Source of the DNA: Actinernus sp. WN-2022
Lineage: Eukaryota > Cnidaria > Anthozoa > Actiniaria > Actinernidae
Reading direction: 5' to 3'
Assembly (NCBI GenBank): GCA_030867875.1
Contig: JAOWCC010001634.1
Coordinates: 131,230,807-131,294,806, forward strand
Length of the DNA stretch: 64,000 bases
How positions within the stretch are numbered: position 1 is the stretch's first letter; every line of letters begins with the position of its first letter. A model generated the notes under the pieces. That model had not been told where the DNA came from, ran no database searches, and worked only from the letters and a program-made list of their open reading frames with translations. A program made the position numbers and the translations under genes. Shown here piece after piece: positions 29,950-41,861 of this stretch.

Positions 29950-30475
29950 CCCGTTCATGGGGGTGTGAACATGATCTGACGCATGAAGATATGCTTCACC
30001 GGTTAGGATGGAAATCTCTACAAGTACGCTACGCTATGTACTGTGTTATCTTTGTATTTAAATGTCTTACTTGTAATGGTCCAGTTTTTTAGTCAATATT
30101 ACGATAAGACCTCTCATGCCCAAATGGCCTGGATCTCATAATTCCTAAAGTTAAGATAGAAACTGCAAAGAAAGGCTGTTTTTTACTCAGGGGCAAAATA
30201 TTTTAATGATCTACCAACATACATTAAAGAAGCATCATCATTGTTAGTTTTTAAAACAAAATGAGATATTTTTTAGATTTTTGAAATTTAAATAATATTG
30301 TAGACATTAGTTATAGGATAACTTTGTACATATCTTCACTGCAATATTGTCTGATATTTTTATACTTTGTTATTTAATTTTTCTGATTTCCCAGTGCACC
30401 CATACTGATAACAGCTTTGGCTGAAGGGTTCACCCTGGTTAAAGAAGATATTATTGTTATTATTACTACTACTTG
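29950..30475 (+). mobile_element. 3' end of an L2-like non-LTR retrotransposon
   Basis: MLHRLGWKSLQVRYAMYCVI is the LGWxxLxxRR block near the end of ORF2, followed in other frames by LIIPKVKIETAKKG and NDLPTYIKEASS. The 3' end GGCTGAAGGGTTCACCCTGG, TTAAAGAAGA and (TTA)n tail is L2-like. Disrupted by shifts. Confidence 0.7.
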
Positions 30476-30716
30476 CCAAATCCTCTTCTCACTTAGTGTC
30501 CTATCAGTAAAAAAACATGTAGATTCCCCTTCCTAAAAAGAATGATGCATAATCGGAAGGTATGATTCCAACCATATATAACTTTGCAAGAGTACCATAA
30601 AAGCCGCATGCAAAACTACGATGCCTTTCTGGGAAAAAAAGGTTCATAAGTGTTCCTACTTAAATTTGAAGCAAAACCTCTTCAAAAGAGATTGGTGTCA
30701 TTCCAAGTCATTCCAA

Positions 30717-30942
30717 TTAGCCACTTTAGAAACGACTAGGGATTAGGACGAGTTCAATCTCGCAAAGGCGTTTGGGATCGTTACTGGGGACATGCATCAT
30801 ACAGAATACAAACAAACATGGTGAATAACTCATCGAATACTAGCAGAGTAAGCAAAATAAGCTTGAAAGAAGACGCTTTACCAGAAGTGAAGCTTGAGAG
30901 ATTGGACTTGCCCCAATCCCCTACTCGTCTCTAAGTGGCTAA
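30717..30942. mobile_element. TIR element in the left arm
   Basis: TTAGCCACTTTAGAAACGA pairs with TCGTCTCTAAGTGGCTAA. The other palindrome arm lacks it. Confidence 0.65.
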
Positions 30943-30963
30943 TTGATACTGCAACATCAAATG

Positions 30964-31095
30964 AAGGGCTGTGTGCAAAAAGGGTGTAAGTGATTGTTGA
31001 TCACGTTCTAAATTCTCCCTTAGAAAACAAAGAAATTGAAGGAGAATTTAGAATGTGATCAAGAGTCACTTATGCCTTTTTTGCACACAGCCCTT
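30964..31095. mobile_element. Hairpin element in the left arm
   Basis: AAGGGCTGTGTGCAAAAAGG pairs with CCTTTTTTGCACACAGCCCT; the inner arms GATCACGTTCTAAATTCTCC and GGAGAATTTAGAATGTGATC surround a 20-base loop. Confidence 0.8.
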
Positions 31096-31561
31096 CAAAT
31101 ATGTTTAGAACTTTTGTTGTCATTTATTCTGTATATAGTCTTTAAATCACTCCAAATTATTCTGCCAATTCTTCTCCAGAATTCTTCTGCTAATTCTATT
31201 CAAGAATTCTTCTCCAGTTAACTCAAAACATTTTCAAGGGACCTCATTCCATTATGTACAAGACAAAGCGAGGTTTTCTGGCAAAACTATACGAGTGCGA
31301 GGTCTGAAATTGTTTGTACCCGCGTATAAGCCACACTCTCAATGTTGGCCCTTGCTTTTCTCCAAAACAGTGTGGCATACATGTAGGTATTTATGGTAAG
31401 TTAAAGTTAATTCCCCATAAAAACAACATGAAATCAATAACAAGTTAAAACCTTTATTCCAGAGTGATATTAACAAAACTAAAAAAGAGAAATAAATGAG
31501 TGCTGGATATGAACAAAATGCTTTCTTTCATGTTTTCAATTGTCTTATTTAACTGGGAAGT

Positions 31562-31642
31562 AAAATTTCACCTGAACAAGTGAAATTTCCATTGTCTTTT
31601 AGGTGAAATTTCACTTATAAAGGTGAAGTTTCACTTCTTCTG
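31562..31642. repeat. Cluster of GTGAAATTTCAC palindromes
   Basis: AAATTTCACCTGAACAAGTG, GGTGAAATTTCACTTATAAA and GGTGAAGTTTCACTT repeat a 12-base palindrome at the centre of the large inverted repeat. Confidence 0.7.
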
Positions 31643-32667
31643 TTGTATATTTTCCAACAGTACTTTACATTATTACCAGTTTTACAAATTTATATTCATA
31701 AATATGTTGTGAGGGAATATGAAATAAAGGCTGGCATTTACAACTTACACAAAGCTATCAAGCCTCCGAGACAGCAAAATTGCACACTTGAATTTGTTTT
31801 TATTCTTTCATTTAAAAGGTTAAGCTGCTTAAAATTAAATGGAAAGGAAAAAAAGAATTTGTTCAGCCATATCACAAGAGGCAAAGACTAGTATGATAAA
31901 GTCCCTCTGTTAAATCAATGTTCAATATCCCTGTTCTGGGCCTGGTTTGAAGCAAGTGTAAGAGCTACCCCAGGGTTAAATTGCTAACCCAAGATTAAAC
32001 TGAACAGATTTAGCACTATCCTAGGGATAAAGTTACTCTTGCTTCAAACAACCAGGCCCTGGAAATCAATAGTCAATCCCAAAGACAAAGAACAGATTTA
32101 TAAATTACTGCAATGAGCATGAATCCATGAAGTTCATTCAACCGGTGCTTTACAAATATTAAATCAACTGTACAACAACTTGATTTTCTTTCTGTTCACT
32201 GGACCAATTCTTACCAAATAGCTTAGTTTAGTTTTTTAGGGTGAAATCCCATTTTTTTCATATCCAGCACTCATTTTTTTTTTTAGTTTTCTTGATATCA
32301 CTCAGGAATAAGGTTTTAACTTAATTGTCATTGATTTCATGTTGTCTTTATGGGGGATTAACTTTAACTTATCATAAATACCTACATGTGCAGGTATGCT
32401 GCACTGTTTTGGAGAAAAACAAGGGCAAAAGTTGGGGGTGTGGCTTATACGTGGGTACAAGTACTTTCAGGCCTTGGACTTGTGTGAATATAGTTTTGCC
32501 AGAAAGCCTTGCTTTCTCTTGTACATGCATGTACATAATGGAATGAGGTTCCTTGAAAATGTTGTCAGTTAATTGGAGAAGAATTCTGGAGAAGAATTGG
32601 CAGAATAATTTGGAGTGATTCACAGAAGAAATGACAATGAAAGTTGTAACCATATTCAATGTTGCGG

Positions 32668-32943
32668 TATCAATAGTCCAGTTTTGTATTCGAAAATTAC
32701 TTCTGAATGCGATGAATATAGACGCATGTACACAGGGTTAGCCTCATTCTGAAGTTAAACATTCTTAAATACCAGCGAGAAGGTGCAAAGCGTGAAACTA
32801 CAACAACACACAGCGTTGTGAATAGCCCACCTTCTCGCTGGTATTTATGAATGTTTAACTTCAGAATGAGGCTAACCCTGCGTACATGCATCTGTACTCA
32901 TTGCATTCAGTGGTAATTGTGGAAATACGAAACTGGACTATTG
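32668..32943. mobile_element. Hairpin MITE (AGTCCAGTTT family, copy 1)
   Basis: AGTCCAGTTTTGTATTCG at the left pairs with CGAAACTGGACT at the right; inside, CCTCATTCTGAAGTTAAACA and its complement enclose the CACCTTCTCGCTGG arms. A related copy lies at 51653-52415. Confidence 0.8.
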
Positions 32944-33640
32944 GCACAAGTCATTTGGAATGACACCAATCTCTTCTGCAGAGGTTTTGCTTCAAATTTA
33001 AGTAGGAGCACTTATGGCCCTTCAACCTTTTTTCCAAAAAAAGGCATCCTAGTTTGGCATGTGGCCTTTATGGTATTCTAGCAAAGTTATAAATGGTTGG
33101 AATCATACCTTTCGCTTATGCATCATTCTTTTCAGGGATGAGAATATACATATTTTTTTTACTGATAGGACACTAAGTTTTGAATCCAGAGAAAATTATA
33201 GGGCAAGCGAGTAGAGGATTTGGGCAAATACAATTTTGAATCACTTGCCCAAGTGGGTGTTGATTTTTTTTTCTAACCTTGCATATCAGAATATAAGTCT
33301 ATCCATGTACAATGTGTCCATACCAAGTCTACCTACATGTATATACTACCATTTGCAAGCTACTGTTAAGCATGAACCTTTTTCCGCGTTCGTTTTTGTT
33401 TGAAACCTAGACGTCTGGCGGCACAAACCTTTGCAATTTAACCGCGATAATGGCAACCTTTGACATGTCCCGCCTTCATCTTTCAGCGAGTGGGATTCAG
33501 GTTTGGAAACTTTTCAGCTAGATTTTCCTTCACGCTACGCACTAAATCATATAAATGTCGGTTCAAGTTAAAGTTTTGGACGCTCAGAATTATGTGAGAT
33601 GCAAGACATAACGAGCCAGACGCTCTTAGCAACCAATGTT

Positions 33641-33702
33641 TGACTAGGCACCCCGGAGAGATCGCAGAACTGAGTTCTGCGATCTCTGCGGGGTCCTAGT
33701 CA
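33641..33702. repeat. Spacerless hairpin
   Basis: GACTAGGCACCCCGGAGAGA...GATCTCTGCGGGGTCCTAGTC folds over a one-base centre around CAGAACTGAGTTCTG. Confidence 0.85.
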
Positions 33703-33781
33703 ACTCTCTACATTCCCATCAATTAAACGCAGCTTGAGTTATCTCTAATCCCTTTAACTATGACAGCCTTCGACGACCACT

Positions 33782-35040
33782 AACTTAAGTTGAAATCAAT
33801 CTTATTTTGGTAAACTTGCCGGAGTCGCTAGAAACAAATGAGTTCTATATCTCTGAAGCGCTCAGGCAGACTAAGCTGCCAGGACTTCCCGCTGGATGAA
33901 CCAACTGGGGATATAGAACTAACTTGAAACCTCTCTTATTTTGGTAAACTTGCCGGAGACGCTAGAAAGAAATGACTGAATTCTATATCCCTGAAGCGCT
34001 CAGGCAGACTAAGCTGCCAGGACTTCCCGCTGGATGAACCAACTGGGGATATAGAACTAACTTGAAACCTCTCTTATTTTGGTAATTTAAAACTTGCCAG
34101 AGTCGCTAGAAAAAAATGAGTTCTATATCCCTGAAACGCTCAGGCAGACTAAGCTGCCAGGACTTCCCGCTGGATGAACCAACTGGCGATATAGAACTAA
34201 CTTGAAATCAATCTTATTTTAGTAAACTTGCCGTAGATGCCAGAAAAAAATCAGTCAGTTCTATATCCCTGAAGCGCTCAGGCAGACTAAGCTGCCAGGA
34301 CTTCCCGCTGGATGAACCAACTGGGGATATAGAACTAACTTGAAATCAATCTTATTTTAGTAAACTTGCCGGAGACGCTATAAAAAAAGGCCGAGTTCTA
34401 TATCCCTGAAGCGCTCAGGCAGACTAAGCTGCCAGGACTTCCCGCTGGATGAACCAACTGGGGATATAGAACTAACTTGAAATCAATCTTATTTTAGTAA
34501 ACTTGCCGTAGACGCTAGAAAAAAAACAGTCAGTTCTATATCACTGAAGCGCTCAGGCAGACTAAGCTGCCAGGACTTCCCGCTGGATGAACCAACTGGG
34601 GATATAGAACTAACTTGAAATCAATCTTATTTTGGTAATTTAAAACTTGCCAGAGTCGCTAGAAAAAAATGCCGAGTTCTATATCTCTGAAGCGCTCAGG
34701 CAGACTAAGCTGCCAGGACTTCCCGCTGGATGAACCAACTGGCGATATAGAACTAACTTGAAATCAATCTTATTTTAGTAAACTTGCCGTAGACGCTAGA
34801 AAAAAAATCAGTCAGTTCTATATCACTGAAGCGCTCAGGCAGACTAAGCTGCCAGGACTTCCCGCTGGATGAACCAACTGGGGATATAGAACTAACTTGA
34901 AATCAATCTTATTTTGGTAATTTAAAACTTGCCAGAGACGCTAGATAGAAATGACTGAGTTCTATATCCCTGAAGCGCTCAGGCAGACTAAGCTGCCAGG
35001 ACTTCCGGCTGGATGAACCAACTGGAGATATAGAACTGGA
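33782..35040. repeat. Nine-copy ~138-bp satellite with conserved cloverleaf-like core
   Basis: Cores begin near 33840, 33979, 34119, 34257, 34394, 34531, 34675, 34813 and 34959. Each ~80-base core starts AGTTCTATATCCC and ends GGGATATAGAACT, so its ends pair perfectly over about 12 bases. Inside, three further hairpins can form: CTGA-AGCGC-TCAG, GCAG-ACTAAG-CTGC and CCAG-GACTTCCCG-CTGG. The core is almost invariant, whereas the ~58-base linker (ACTTGAAATCAATCTTATTT, AAACTTGCCGGAGACGCTAG) varies in sequence and length. No open frame spans it. Confidence 0.9.
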
Positions 35041-35714
35041 TTCTCTCCTTCGTAATGTAAATATAAGCATAATAACTCAGTAATAGTTAGGTTTTCTTTT
35101 AAATGGTGTTTCGGTTCCCACTGTCACGTTTCTCTGTCCTGTTTAGCTTTCATTTAATTGGCAGCATTTTTAGAAGGCTGTCCAACTCCGGTCTATTATG
35201 TTCGTCGCTTGAACCCTGAGTTAGGAGTACCGAAGTATTCTTGGGTCGAAATTTGTAGTCTAAGTTTCAAACATAAACTAACGCGGAAAAAGGTTCATGC
35301 TTAACGGTAGCTTGCAAATGGTAGTATCCATGTACCCATATCAGTATAAAAGTCTACCACATGCATGTTATCATATTTTTTGGCTCAATCCTGGTTTCTG
35401 GGAAACTACCCACCCACCCCTCCCTTGGATATGCATCCTTCTATTAATGATTAATCATTAAAGGAGAGGGTGAAGTGTGGGGGAGGAGTTTCCCAGAAAC
35501 CATGTTTGATCCATTTTTTTAGAGGCCTAACAGAATTTGTTGGGTATTCTCCAGTCAGGCCAACTTGCTTTCTTTAGCATATCTTTCAATTTGAAAATGA
35601 AAACGAAATGAACCTACATGTAGTTGTCAGTAAAAGGAGTTTAATAAACCGGAATAGCCAGAAAAAAGCTGCTAAGTTTATTACAGACAAACAACAGGGA
35701 AAGCTAAAAAATTA

Positions 35715-36545
35715 GTAAGTACAGTATTCACTCACGGATAAGCCACACTCGCGGATAAGCCGCACTCCGAGTTTAGAAGCTTGATTCAGGGAAAAACGTT
35801 TTTTTGGAAGAATATCAAACATACATGTACATTTTATAAACCTTCATCAGTTTCATCAGACTTTCAAACTGGAGAAAACTCCAAAGTTGTACCTGTAATT
35901 TCAGCTCTGAAATAGTATAAACTTCATGTCTACATGCTTAGATATATTATTTATCTTTCCATAGTGTTTGTTTACCGGGATCTGGTCATTCAGGTCACTT
36001 TTTAGATCGAATTTTACATAACGAAGCCAACAGTCTGTAGCTTAGTAACCAGGCACCTGTTGGAAGAGAGAGAACTGGACACTGAAAGTTTGTTTTTGCT
36101 GAACGAAGTCAAAACAACATGGAGTAGTTCGCTTTTTCATCAGCTGTCTGTTGCTATCATGTCTAAAAGGATATCCGGAAGCCATCTATTGGAGAAAAAC
36201 CTGTTACTCAAAGAGAGGTGGAAGATCTGTTTGACAAATTTGCTGTTAAAGTGCAAAGATGCAAAGAATTAGCATGGTATTTATCGCTTGCAGAGGAACA
36301 AATATTCACAACATAAACGGATCTGTTTGGAGCCACAAAACTTGCAAAAGCAATGGCCAGTGCTTACTTTCTTTTGGTTTTGGTGTAGTATTTATTATTA
36401 TAGCTTAGTATTTCTTTTAAATGTTAATTTATGGAAATTTCCTGACCTTTTGTTCGGTAGATGATCTCGCAGATAAGCCACACCCCCGATTTTAAACGAA
36501 GATTTCGGGTAAAAAGGTGCGGCTTATCCATGAGTGAATACAGTA
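35715..36545. mobile_element. TIR element, TACAGTATTCACTC family
   Basis: TACAGTATTCACTCACGGAT at about 35720 pairs with ATCCATGAGTGAATACAGTA ending about 36544. The phrase GATAAGCCACAC recurs near both ends. TA at the borders would fit a Tc1/mariner-type insertion. The open frame at 36060-36272 has no recognisable motif. Confidence 0.7.
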
Positions 36546-37534
36546 TTCAACTTTTAAAAAAACACATCGACAATCTGAACATCTCGCGAAAACATATGCT
36601 ACGGTAGTACCATTGTATTTTTGGACAACACAGTCTTAGATTCTGTTACCATTAAAGAGACACTGTCAAGGGTCTCACTATATCCCAGGCAGAGATGGGA
36701 AATGCACTTATATTATGTCAGCAGTGTGTTGTTTCCTATTTGCTGTCAAGTCTTGTAGACACCGCAGTAATTATTGTAAAGGCACATCAAATAAAGGAGA
36801 CACCGTGGTAAAATAGTGTACAATGAAAATGTTTGAAAGTTATTTGAAATTCACTGTTTGAGAAAGAATTCATAGTTTCACTTCATCCTCAGATACCCAA
36901 GGGCAGTTAGTTGGCAATGGGCAAAAAAGGGTGTTTTTTTGGGTGACTCCAAGGTTACTCTCAAGGTGACTCCAAGGGTAAAGACTTGTAGTCTGATGAT
37001 GACATCACGTGATGTCACAATGACATCATCAAAATAAAAATAAATCTAAATTCTCCATGGATTTTTTAGCTACATGTACGTTTGTACTATTAATTTATAA
37101 ATATTTGCTGAACCTACAGGTGCATAAAACCGAGCATGTGTTTGCCATTACAACAAAAATGAAAGATTTTAGAACACTTATCAGTCCAATTTTAAGCTTT
37201 TTTGGCATTTATTGTCGGTCTCCAAAATCCATGCTCAGTATTGGAGTATTTTTTTATTTTATTTACAAGCTCTGAAATGCTATTTCCAGCATTTTCGATG
37301 CAATGTTTTAGTAAGGTTGGGGGTCAGTTGAATAGACTGCAGTAAACAGCATATTCACAATGCTCACTCAAGGGTTAGAGTTGAGTTTCTAATCAAAGTT
37401 ATACAAAACAGAACAAAATCACTGCCACAGCATAAAAATCACCAAAATTCCTGTTATTAAGCCAGGTCTTTATGGCTTAAAGGCAGCTACGCCCCTGACA
37501 GTAGAAGAGACAATCTATTTTAGAATGGTAGGTG

Positions 37535-38050
37535 CATGTTTTTTTACCAAAACTAAGTTTAATATTAGTATCTGGTTAAGCAGATATTTCAAAATGTTGT
37601 GCTCATTAAAGTAGTATATTATTGGCATGTAATAATTAATTACAGTATGTTGTTGATACTGAATTGAACCAAACTGAGCTGCCAAACAGTGCTGAACCAA
37701 ACAGAACATTTATACACTGCATCAGCTAAGTTTTTCCCTTATCCGAGATGTGGTGTTAGACTTGTCAGCTAACTATATCATGTTTAGCTTACATACTCGG
37801 ATAAGGGAAAATTTACATGTAGCTGACGCAGTATATAAAGTTCCTGTTTGCTCTGTGCAGTTTGGTGGCTCAATTCAGTATCAACAACACAATCTAATTA
37901 ATTATTACGAGTCAATATATAGTTCTTTAAAGAGGTCGTCTTTAGTATATTTCTTCAAACAGAAAACGAGCACAACATTGGTATGCACTGAAAACATTTG
38001 CTTAACTAGATACTAATACTAAACTTAGTTTTGGTAATAAAAAAACATGC
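37535..38050. repeat. Inner palindrome
   Basis: Arms 37535-37745 and 37795-38050 pair (TTTTTTTACCAAAACTAAGT versus ACTTAGTTTTGGTAATAAAA; TTCCCTTATCCGAG versus CTCGGATAAGGGAA). Confidence 0.75.
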
Positions 38051-38825
38051 CTGTACGATTTTCATCTGCATTTTCTCGCCTCCTTTGGACTCTGAAGCTT
38101 CGAAATATGGTACAAAAGGGCAATATTGAATTGGATTTTAACCATCAAATCCTAAACTAGAGACTTGTACACTAAATGTCAAGAAAAAGTCGCTTTACTG
38201 CACTTCACGTATCGAAATTCACATCTGCCATGTTGAGAGAGAAATAGTGTTCTGGTTCAGTAACGTCACAAGCCACCACAAGCACAGTTGAGAAATAGGA
38301 TTAAAGGTTTCCTGTAGGCAAATTGAATCACTGAAATCATTTAAAGGGGAACTGGACCCTAAAATCAACTGTTTTTGAATAAAATCCTTAAGTATATTAA
38401 AACAACATTTCAAGGGTAGTTTTTGCACAGTGTGTAAATTCCCCCCCCCCCCCCCCCTCCCAAAAAATATATATTTTAAACACAGAATTTTCAGCTTTGA
38501 CTGGTGGCTCAGAATATGTTGTCAGTGAAGTATATGAGAAGGTATGACGTCACATGCAGGAAGAAAGTTTACTTTCAGAATGACAGAAGAAAGTAATTTG
38601 GTTTATCATATGTATGGCTTTCAGCTACTCTAATGACAGTTATCATCGACTTCCAGGTTTGAAGAAGCAGAGACAAATGTTGCTGAGAAGATTTAGACAG
38701 AAAATCCAAGGATTTCCAAGAATTTGTTCCTGTGCTCCAAGCCGATCTTGAAGCATGTAATACAGTGTTGATATGGGAATCTGATGCCAAATAATGTTCG
38801 TAACTGCTGCCAAGTGTAAATAATT

Positions 38826-39186
38826 AAAGCCTGGTTTTCACTAGTGATGGAAGCCGAAACGGATGTGTAAGCATAAGAGATTTACGTTCTTGTGAAAATC
38901 AACATGACGGAAGCACAAGCCTTGTCCAGAAGAGAAAACCTTGCTTGAATGCTATATTTACATTGCCAGGGGCCTGAGAATTAGCATTCTGATTGGCTAA
39001 ATTATTCTCCTTCTGCTTACGTTTGATTAGTAAGCGATAGAAGCAGAAACGTATGAATTAGGAAGCCTTCCGTTCCTTCCACTTCTGCTTCTGTTGAGCT
39101 TCCACTTCCATCTCTGTTTCTTTAATTTCACTAGAACGTAAGGCTCATTATGCTTCCGCTTCTGTCGCTAATGAAAACTAGCCTTA
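38826..39186. mobile_element. TIR element in the palindrome
   Basis: AAGCCTGGTTTTCACTAGTG pairs with CGCTAATGAAAACTAGCCTT. GGAAGC/GCTTCC motifs repeat inside both ends. It is followed directly by a second hairpin (39187-39372, TTAACTGATCAAAATTTGAG at both ends). Confidence 0.65.
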
Positions 39187-40762
39187 ACTGATCAAAATTT
39201 GAGGGATGCAGCATGCAATCATGTTTTCAGTTTACTATAGATTTGTCTGTAAATTTTCCCGCAGACTTTGACCCGTTGTTTAATAATATATAGATAAATG
39301 TATTATTGGTAAACTGAAAACAAGATTGCATGCTTCCCAGCACAGCCACAGCACTCAAATTTTGATCAGTTAATCTTTTACCTGGTACCTTAAGCTTGCA
39401 GACAGTAATAGTTCAAAAATTTGATTCTTACGAAAATTATTTGGCATCAGATTCCCATACGAACACTGTATTTCATGGTTCAAAATCAGCTCGGAGCACA
39501 GGAACAAATTATTGGAAATTTTTGGATTTTCTGTTGAAATCTTTGCTAGCAACATTTGTCTCTGCTTCTTCTCACTTGGAAGTCAATGATAACTGATATT
39601 TGTAGTATCTTGAGTCATTAGAGCAGCCGAAAGCTATACACATGTACGATAAACCAAATTACTTTCTTCTGGCATTCTGAAAGTAAATGTTCTCCCCATA
39701 TGTAACAAAAAAAATCATTGTGAAATGTGAAATAAAGTATTGTATTGCATATATTCTCATTAACTCTGCTAACACTGCATTTCTGAGTCTCACCAGTCAA
39801 AGTTGAAAATGCTGCATTTTATACTATTTTTTCTGGAAAATTTACACACTGGAAAAACTACCCTTGAAATATTGTTTTAATACACTTAAGGATTGATTGT
39901 ATTCAAAAATGGTTGATTTTAGGGTTCAGTTCCCCTTCAAAGTAGTAGCGTAGATGTAGTAATAAATAATTCGAAATAAATAAGTTCTGCTATATATTTT
40001 TTTGGTGTACAGATGACACAAGCCCTGTAATTTGTGAAGTCAGGTACAGGAAATAAATTAGTTTTGCCATGCTGTCCACAACATTGAAAATATGGAATAA
40101 CAGCTTCTAATTGCGGACCATTGTGTTTTCTTTGTGCTGGAGGTGTGATTGTTTTTCCTTGGTATGTTGACATATGATACTGGGAAATTTGCACTGAATT
40201 GAGCCACCACACAATCTACAGTTATCAGCAGAGAATCGAACTTGAAAACAAATTTTCTCTTCATAGATGTGCAATACAGATAAATAAAAAAGCAGAAATA
40301 TTCTTTCAAATACATCTTTGTATAATCGTTGGGTTAACTTTAGGGTTCAGTTTCAGTTCCCCTTTAAAAAACTTCAACATTGAAGGTCTGGAGTTGACAG
40401 GGAAAAATGTGTTTGTTCACATAAACATCAAAACAGTTCTTGAAAAAAAAATCCATAAAAATCTTTTTTCCGAATAATTTAACCAAAGAAATGCAGGAAA
40501 ATGATGTGAACTTTGCTTGTTATTGTGTAGTACATGTACTTTGACTCAACTGTTCTTTCATTCAATATCATTGTTCCAGTAAATATTGGGTTCTTAGCAA
40601 TGTTGTTTTTTCACCAAGTTATTTTTTTATTGTATATTTCACCGTGCCGTGGTGTCTAATAGAGAAATTGACAACAAATAGGAAACAATACAGCGTTGAC
40701 ATAATATATGTGCATTTCCCAGGCCCACCTCTGCCTGGAATATAGTGAGACCCCACTGCCAA

Positions 40763-41733
40763 CAAATGACAAATTTTATCATGATGAAAGACAAAAATAA
40801 CTGCTCAGATTAGCAGAGTATGCTTTCCAGGTATACTGGAGAAAATGTGGGACAATTTTGATGAAGGCTGGCAAAGATTCGAGTGGATGAAAATTATTGC
40901 TTTTGAGCTTGAAATCGGTTCACTGTAATCGAAATCAATTTTGTAATGCACTTTAATCGTTACCATCCTCTATCGAAAATGTTTAAAAAGCATACCAGGA
41001 CATTCACATTGTATTTCTCTTCTATCTTACGGTGTTATTTAGGTAGTTTTGTAAGAAGCTCTGCCGGCGTAAATGAAACGTGCACGTGCTTAAATTGTCG
41101 GTCTAAATTATTTTGGGCAGCTAGAAACTTCTTCTAAAAGAATCACTCTAAATAAACTAGGGGGAAAATCCACGAATGATTCATTGACAATAACAGATGA
41201 AGCATTAGTTTTCTATGAAAGATTCCGTATTGAAACAAAGTCTTCTTGGTGAACAACATGACCGTATGCCGTATGGGATTCGAAGCCGAAGGTTTGGTGT
41301 GATAATTTCTAACTAGAGTAAAATTCATATTTTTCGGCTAAACCACACAAATTCGACCTTCAAATTCGTATATAATCTTACCTGGATATTCTTCTGATGT
41401 TCAGAGTTGTTTGGAGTCTGTTTTGCTTTGTCGTTGAAGTCATCTGCACAGATATTGTAAGTGAGCTCCAAGATAACAGCTTCAAGATGACAAAATGGCG
41501 GACGCAACCGGAATGTTTCGTATTGCATTGTGGTCTATACACAAACCACAGGCGGCCCAGACTCTGATTATTCCCCAACTCGTGAATACCGTTGGGCGAA
41601 AACTTATCAGTTGTAAAAACGGCTAGAATTCGTCCATATTTTCCGACTGGCAATAAGAGAGGTTATTAGTTGGCTAAGCAGCTAATACGGCTGTGTATTT
41701 TTACGAGTCATTTGATTTTGGACAGCGTTTAGG
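40763..41733. other. Region with a possible promoter, no confirmed gene
   Basis: At 41495-41515 the sequence AAGATGACAAAATGGCGGAC resembles a YY1-type element of TATA-less promoters. On the minus strand, downstream of it, a CAG|GTAAGA donor occurs at 41383, and on the plus strand an ATG with a 46-codon frame follows. Neither was linked to further exons. Confidence 0.3.
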
Positions 41734-41853
41734 CTACACTGGTTCCAGAGGTTTTCAGAGAGAGCCGCGGAGATAGAGGGCTGCGAAGAGCTCGCTGATC
41801 GCGGCTATTTTTCCGCGGCTGTTCTCTCTAGAAAACCTCTGGAAACCAGGGTA
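41734..41853. mobile_element. 120-bp hairpin MITE with 8-bp target duplication
   Basis: CTACACTGGTTCCAGAGGTT pairs with AACCTCTGGAAACCAGGGTA. CGTTTAGG occurs immediately outside both ends (41726-41733, 41854-41861). An 8-bp duplication is usual for hAT transposons. Confidence 0.85.
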
Positions 41854-41861
41854 CGTTTAGG

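Larger units (their letters stand above)
30491..33179. repeat. 2.7-kb inverted repeat with nested MITEs
   Basis: CTTAGTGTCCTATCAGTAAA at the left end returns as TTTACTGATAGGACACTAAG-like sequence at the right. Further matches are 30700/32960 (GATTGGTGTCATTCCA), 31190/32590 (AATTCTTCTCCAG) and 31480/32260 (GAGTGCTGGATATGAA). The arms are about 70-85% alike by eye. The left arm contains insertions at 30717-30942 and 30964-31095, the right arm one at 32668-32943. Confidence 0.8.
33345..35330. mobile_element. TIR element carrying a satellite array
   Basis: ACCATTTGCAAGCTACTGTT and AAGCATGAACCTTTTTCCGC on the left return in reverse complement at 35285-35328. Between the ends lie a small palindrome (33641-33702) and nine satellite units. 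No coding sequence was found. Confidence 0.75.
36658..40762. repeat. 4.1-kb nested inverted repeat
   Basis: GGGTCTCACTATATCCCAGG (36672) returns as CCTGGAATATAGTGAGACCC (about 40733); GACACCGTGGTAAAATA (36800) matches reverse complement at about 40650. Inner pairs: 38345-38520 with 39790-39930 (AAAGGGGAACTGGACCCTAA versus TTAGGGTTCAGTTCCCCTT). The arms are imperfect and contain later insertions. Confidence 0.75.

Noticed and set aside
33782..35040. Possible CRISPR-like array (conserved core, variable linker)
   Set aside because: Linkers are related to one another rather than unique, cores are ~80 bp, and no cas genes occur.
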